The position numbers and the translations under genes are program-made. Shown here in pieces: positions 6,726-6,803 of a DNA stretch of 6,803 bases; position 1 is the stretch's first letter; every line of letters begins with the position of its first letter. The notes beneath the pieces are model-generated. The model did not search any database. It saw only the letters and a program-made list of their open reading frames with translations, and had not been told where the DNA came from. Origin of the DNA: an uncultured Treponema sp. Its GTDB lineage: Bacteria > Spirochaetota > Spirochaetia > Treponematales > Treponemataceae. The DNA lies in contig CAJPTT010000130.1 of NCBI GenBank assembly GCA_905373565.1, forward strand, positions 1 through 6,803, in the 5' to 3' direction.

Positions 6726-6803
6726 GATAAAGGTTCAGGATTTCAATTATTTTGCAGGGCTGCTAAAAAACGGCCTGATGTGTTTATTTTGAATGAGATT
6801 GCT

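Noticed and set aside
6720..6803. Open + strand frame of 28 codons from ATG 6720 running off the window
   Set aside because: Too short to distinguish from chance, no ribosome binding site at a suitable distance, and its ATG overlaps the -35 of the moxR promoter candidate. A short minus-strand frame ending in TAA at 6747-6749 is equally possible as the end of an upstream gene.

Overview
The window most resembles the chromosome of a host-associated spirochaete, probably a Treponema of the oral or vincentii/medium type. This is an inference from a WGQADGF-type DUF1302-like outer-membrane barrel, a lipoprotein with a relaxed LASC lipobox, and the overall codon and base composition. No rRNA or other taxonomic marker is present, so the genus is not proven.

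Left part (1-3623, + strand). The window opens inside a gene for a DUF1302-like outer-membrane beta-barrel protein, whose 3' end is complete and stops at 1277-1279. A 197-bp intergenic region holds a strong inverted repeat. It is followed by a lipoprotein gene (1477-3414) encoding a putative surface or periplasmic zinc metallopeptidase with an HEAFH motif. Just after it lies a headless copy of the last 47 codons plus stop of the upstream barrel gene (3480-3623). That copy differs from the intact 3' end at 10 of 141 coding bases, and 9 of these changes are silent. The metallopeptidase gene is therefore bracketed by two direct repeats of about 144 bp, in phase with the barrel gene and 2344 bp apart. 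This is the footprint expected of Campbell-type insertion of a circular segment, or of allelic recombination or tandem duplication followed by loss. Recombination between the repeats would remove the metallopeptidase and leave an intact barrel gene.

Middle (3624-3682). A 12-bp inverted repeat separates the converging rightward and leftward genes and probably ends transcription for one or both.

Right part (3683-6725, - strand). A MoxR-family AAA+ ATPase gene is followed after 15 bp by a full-length transketolase gene (tkt), presumably as an operon. A good sigma70-type promoter ends only 8 bp before the moxR ATG, and no Shine-Dalgarno sequence is visible, so moxR may be translated from a leaderless or near-leaderless message. 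Transketolase links glycolysis to the non-oxidative pentose phosphate pathway; MoxR ATPases are thought to act as chaperones in metal-centre or complex assembly. No functional link between the two is evident from the sequence.

No tRNA, rRNA, CRISPR array, transposase or integrase was seen.
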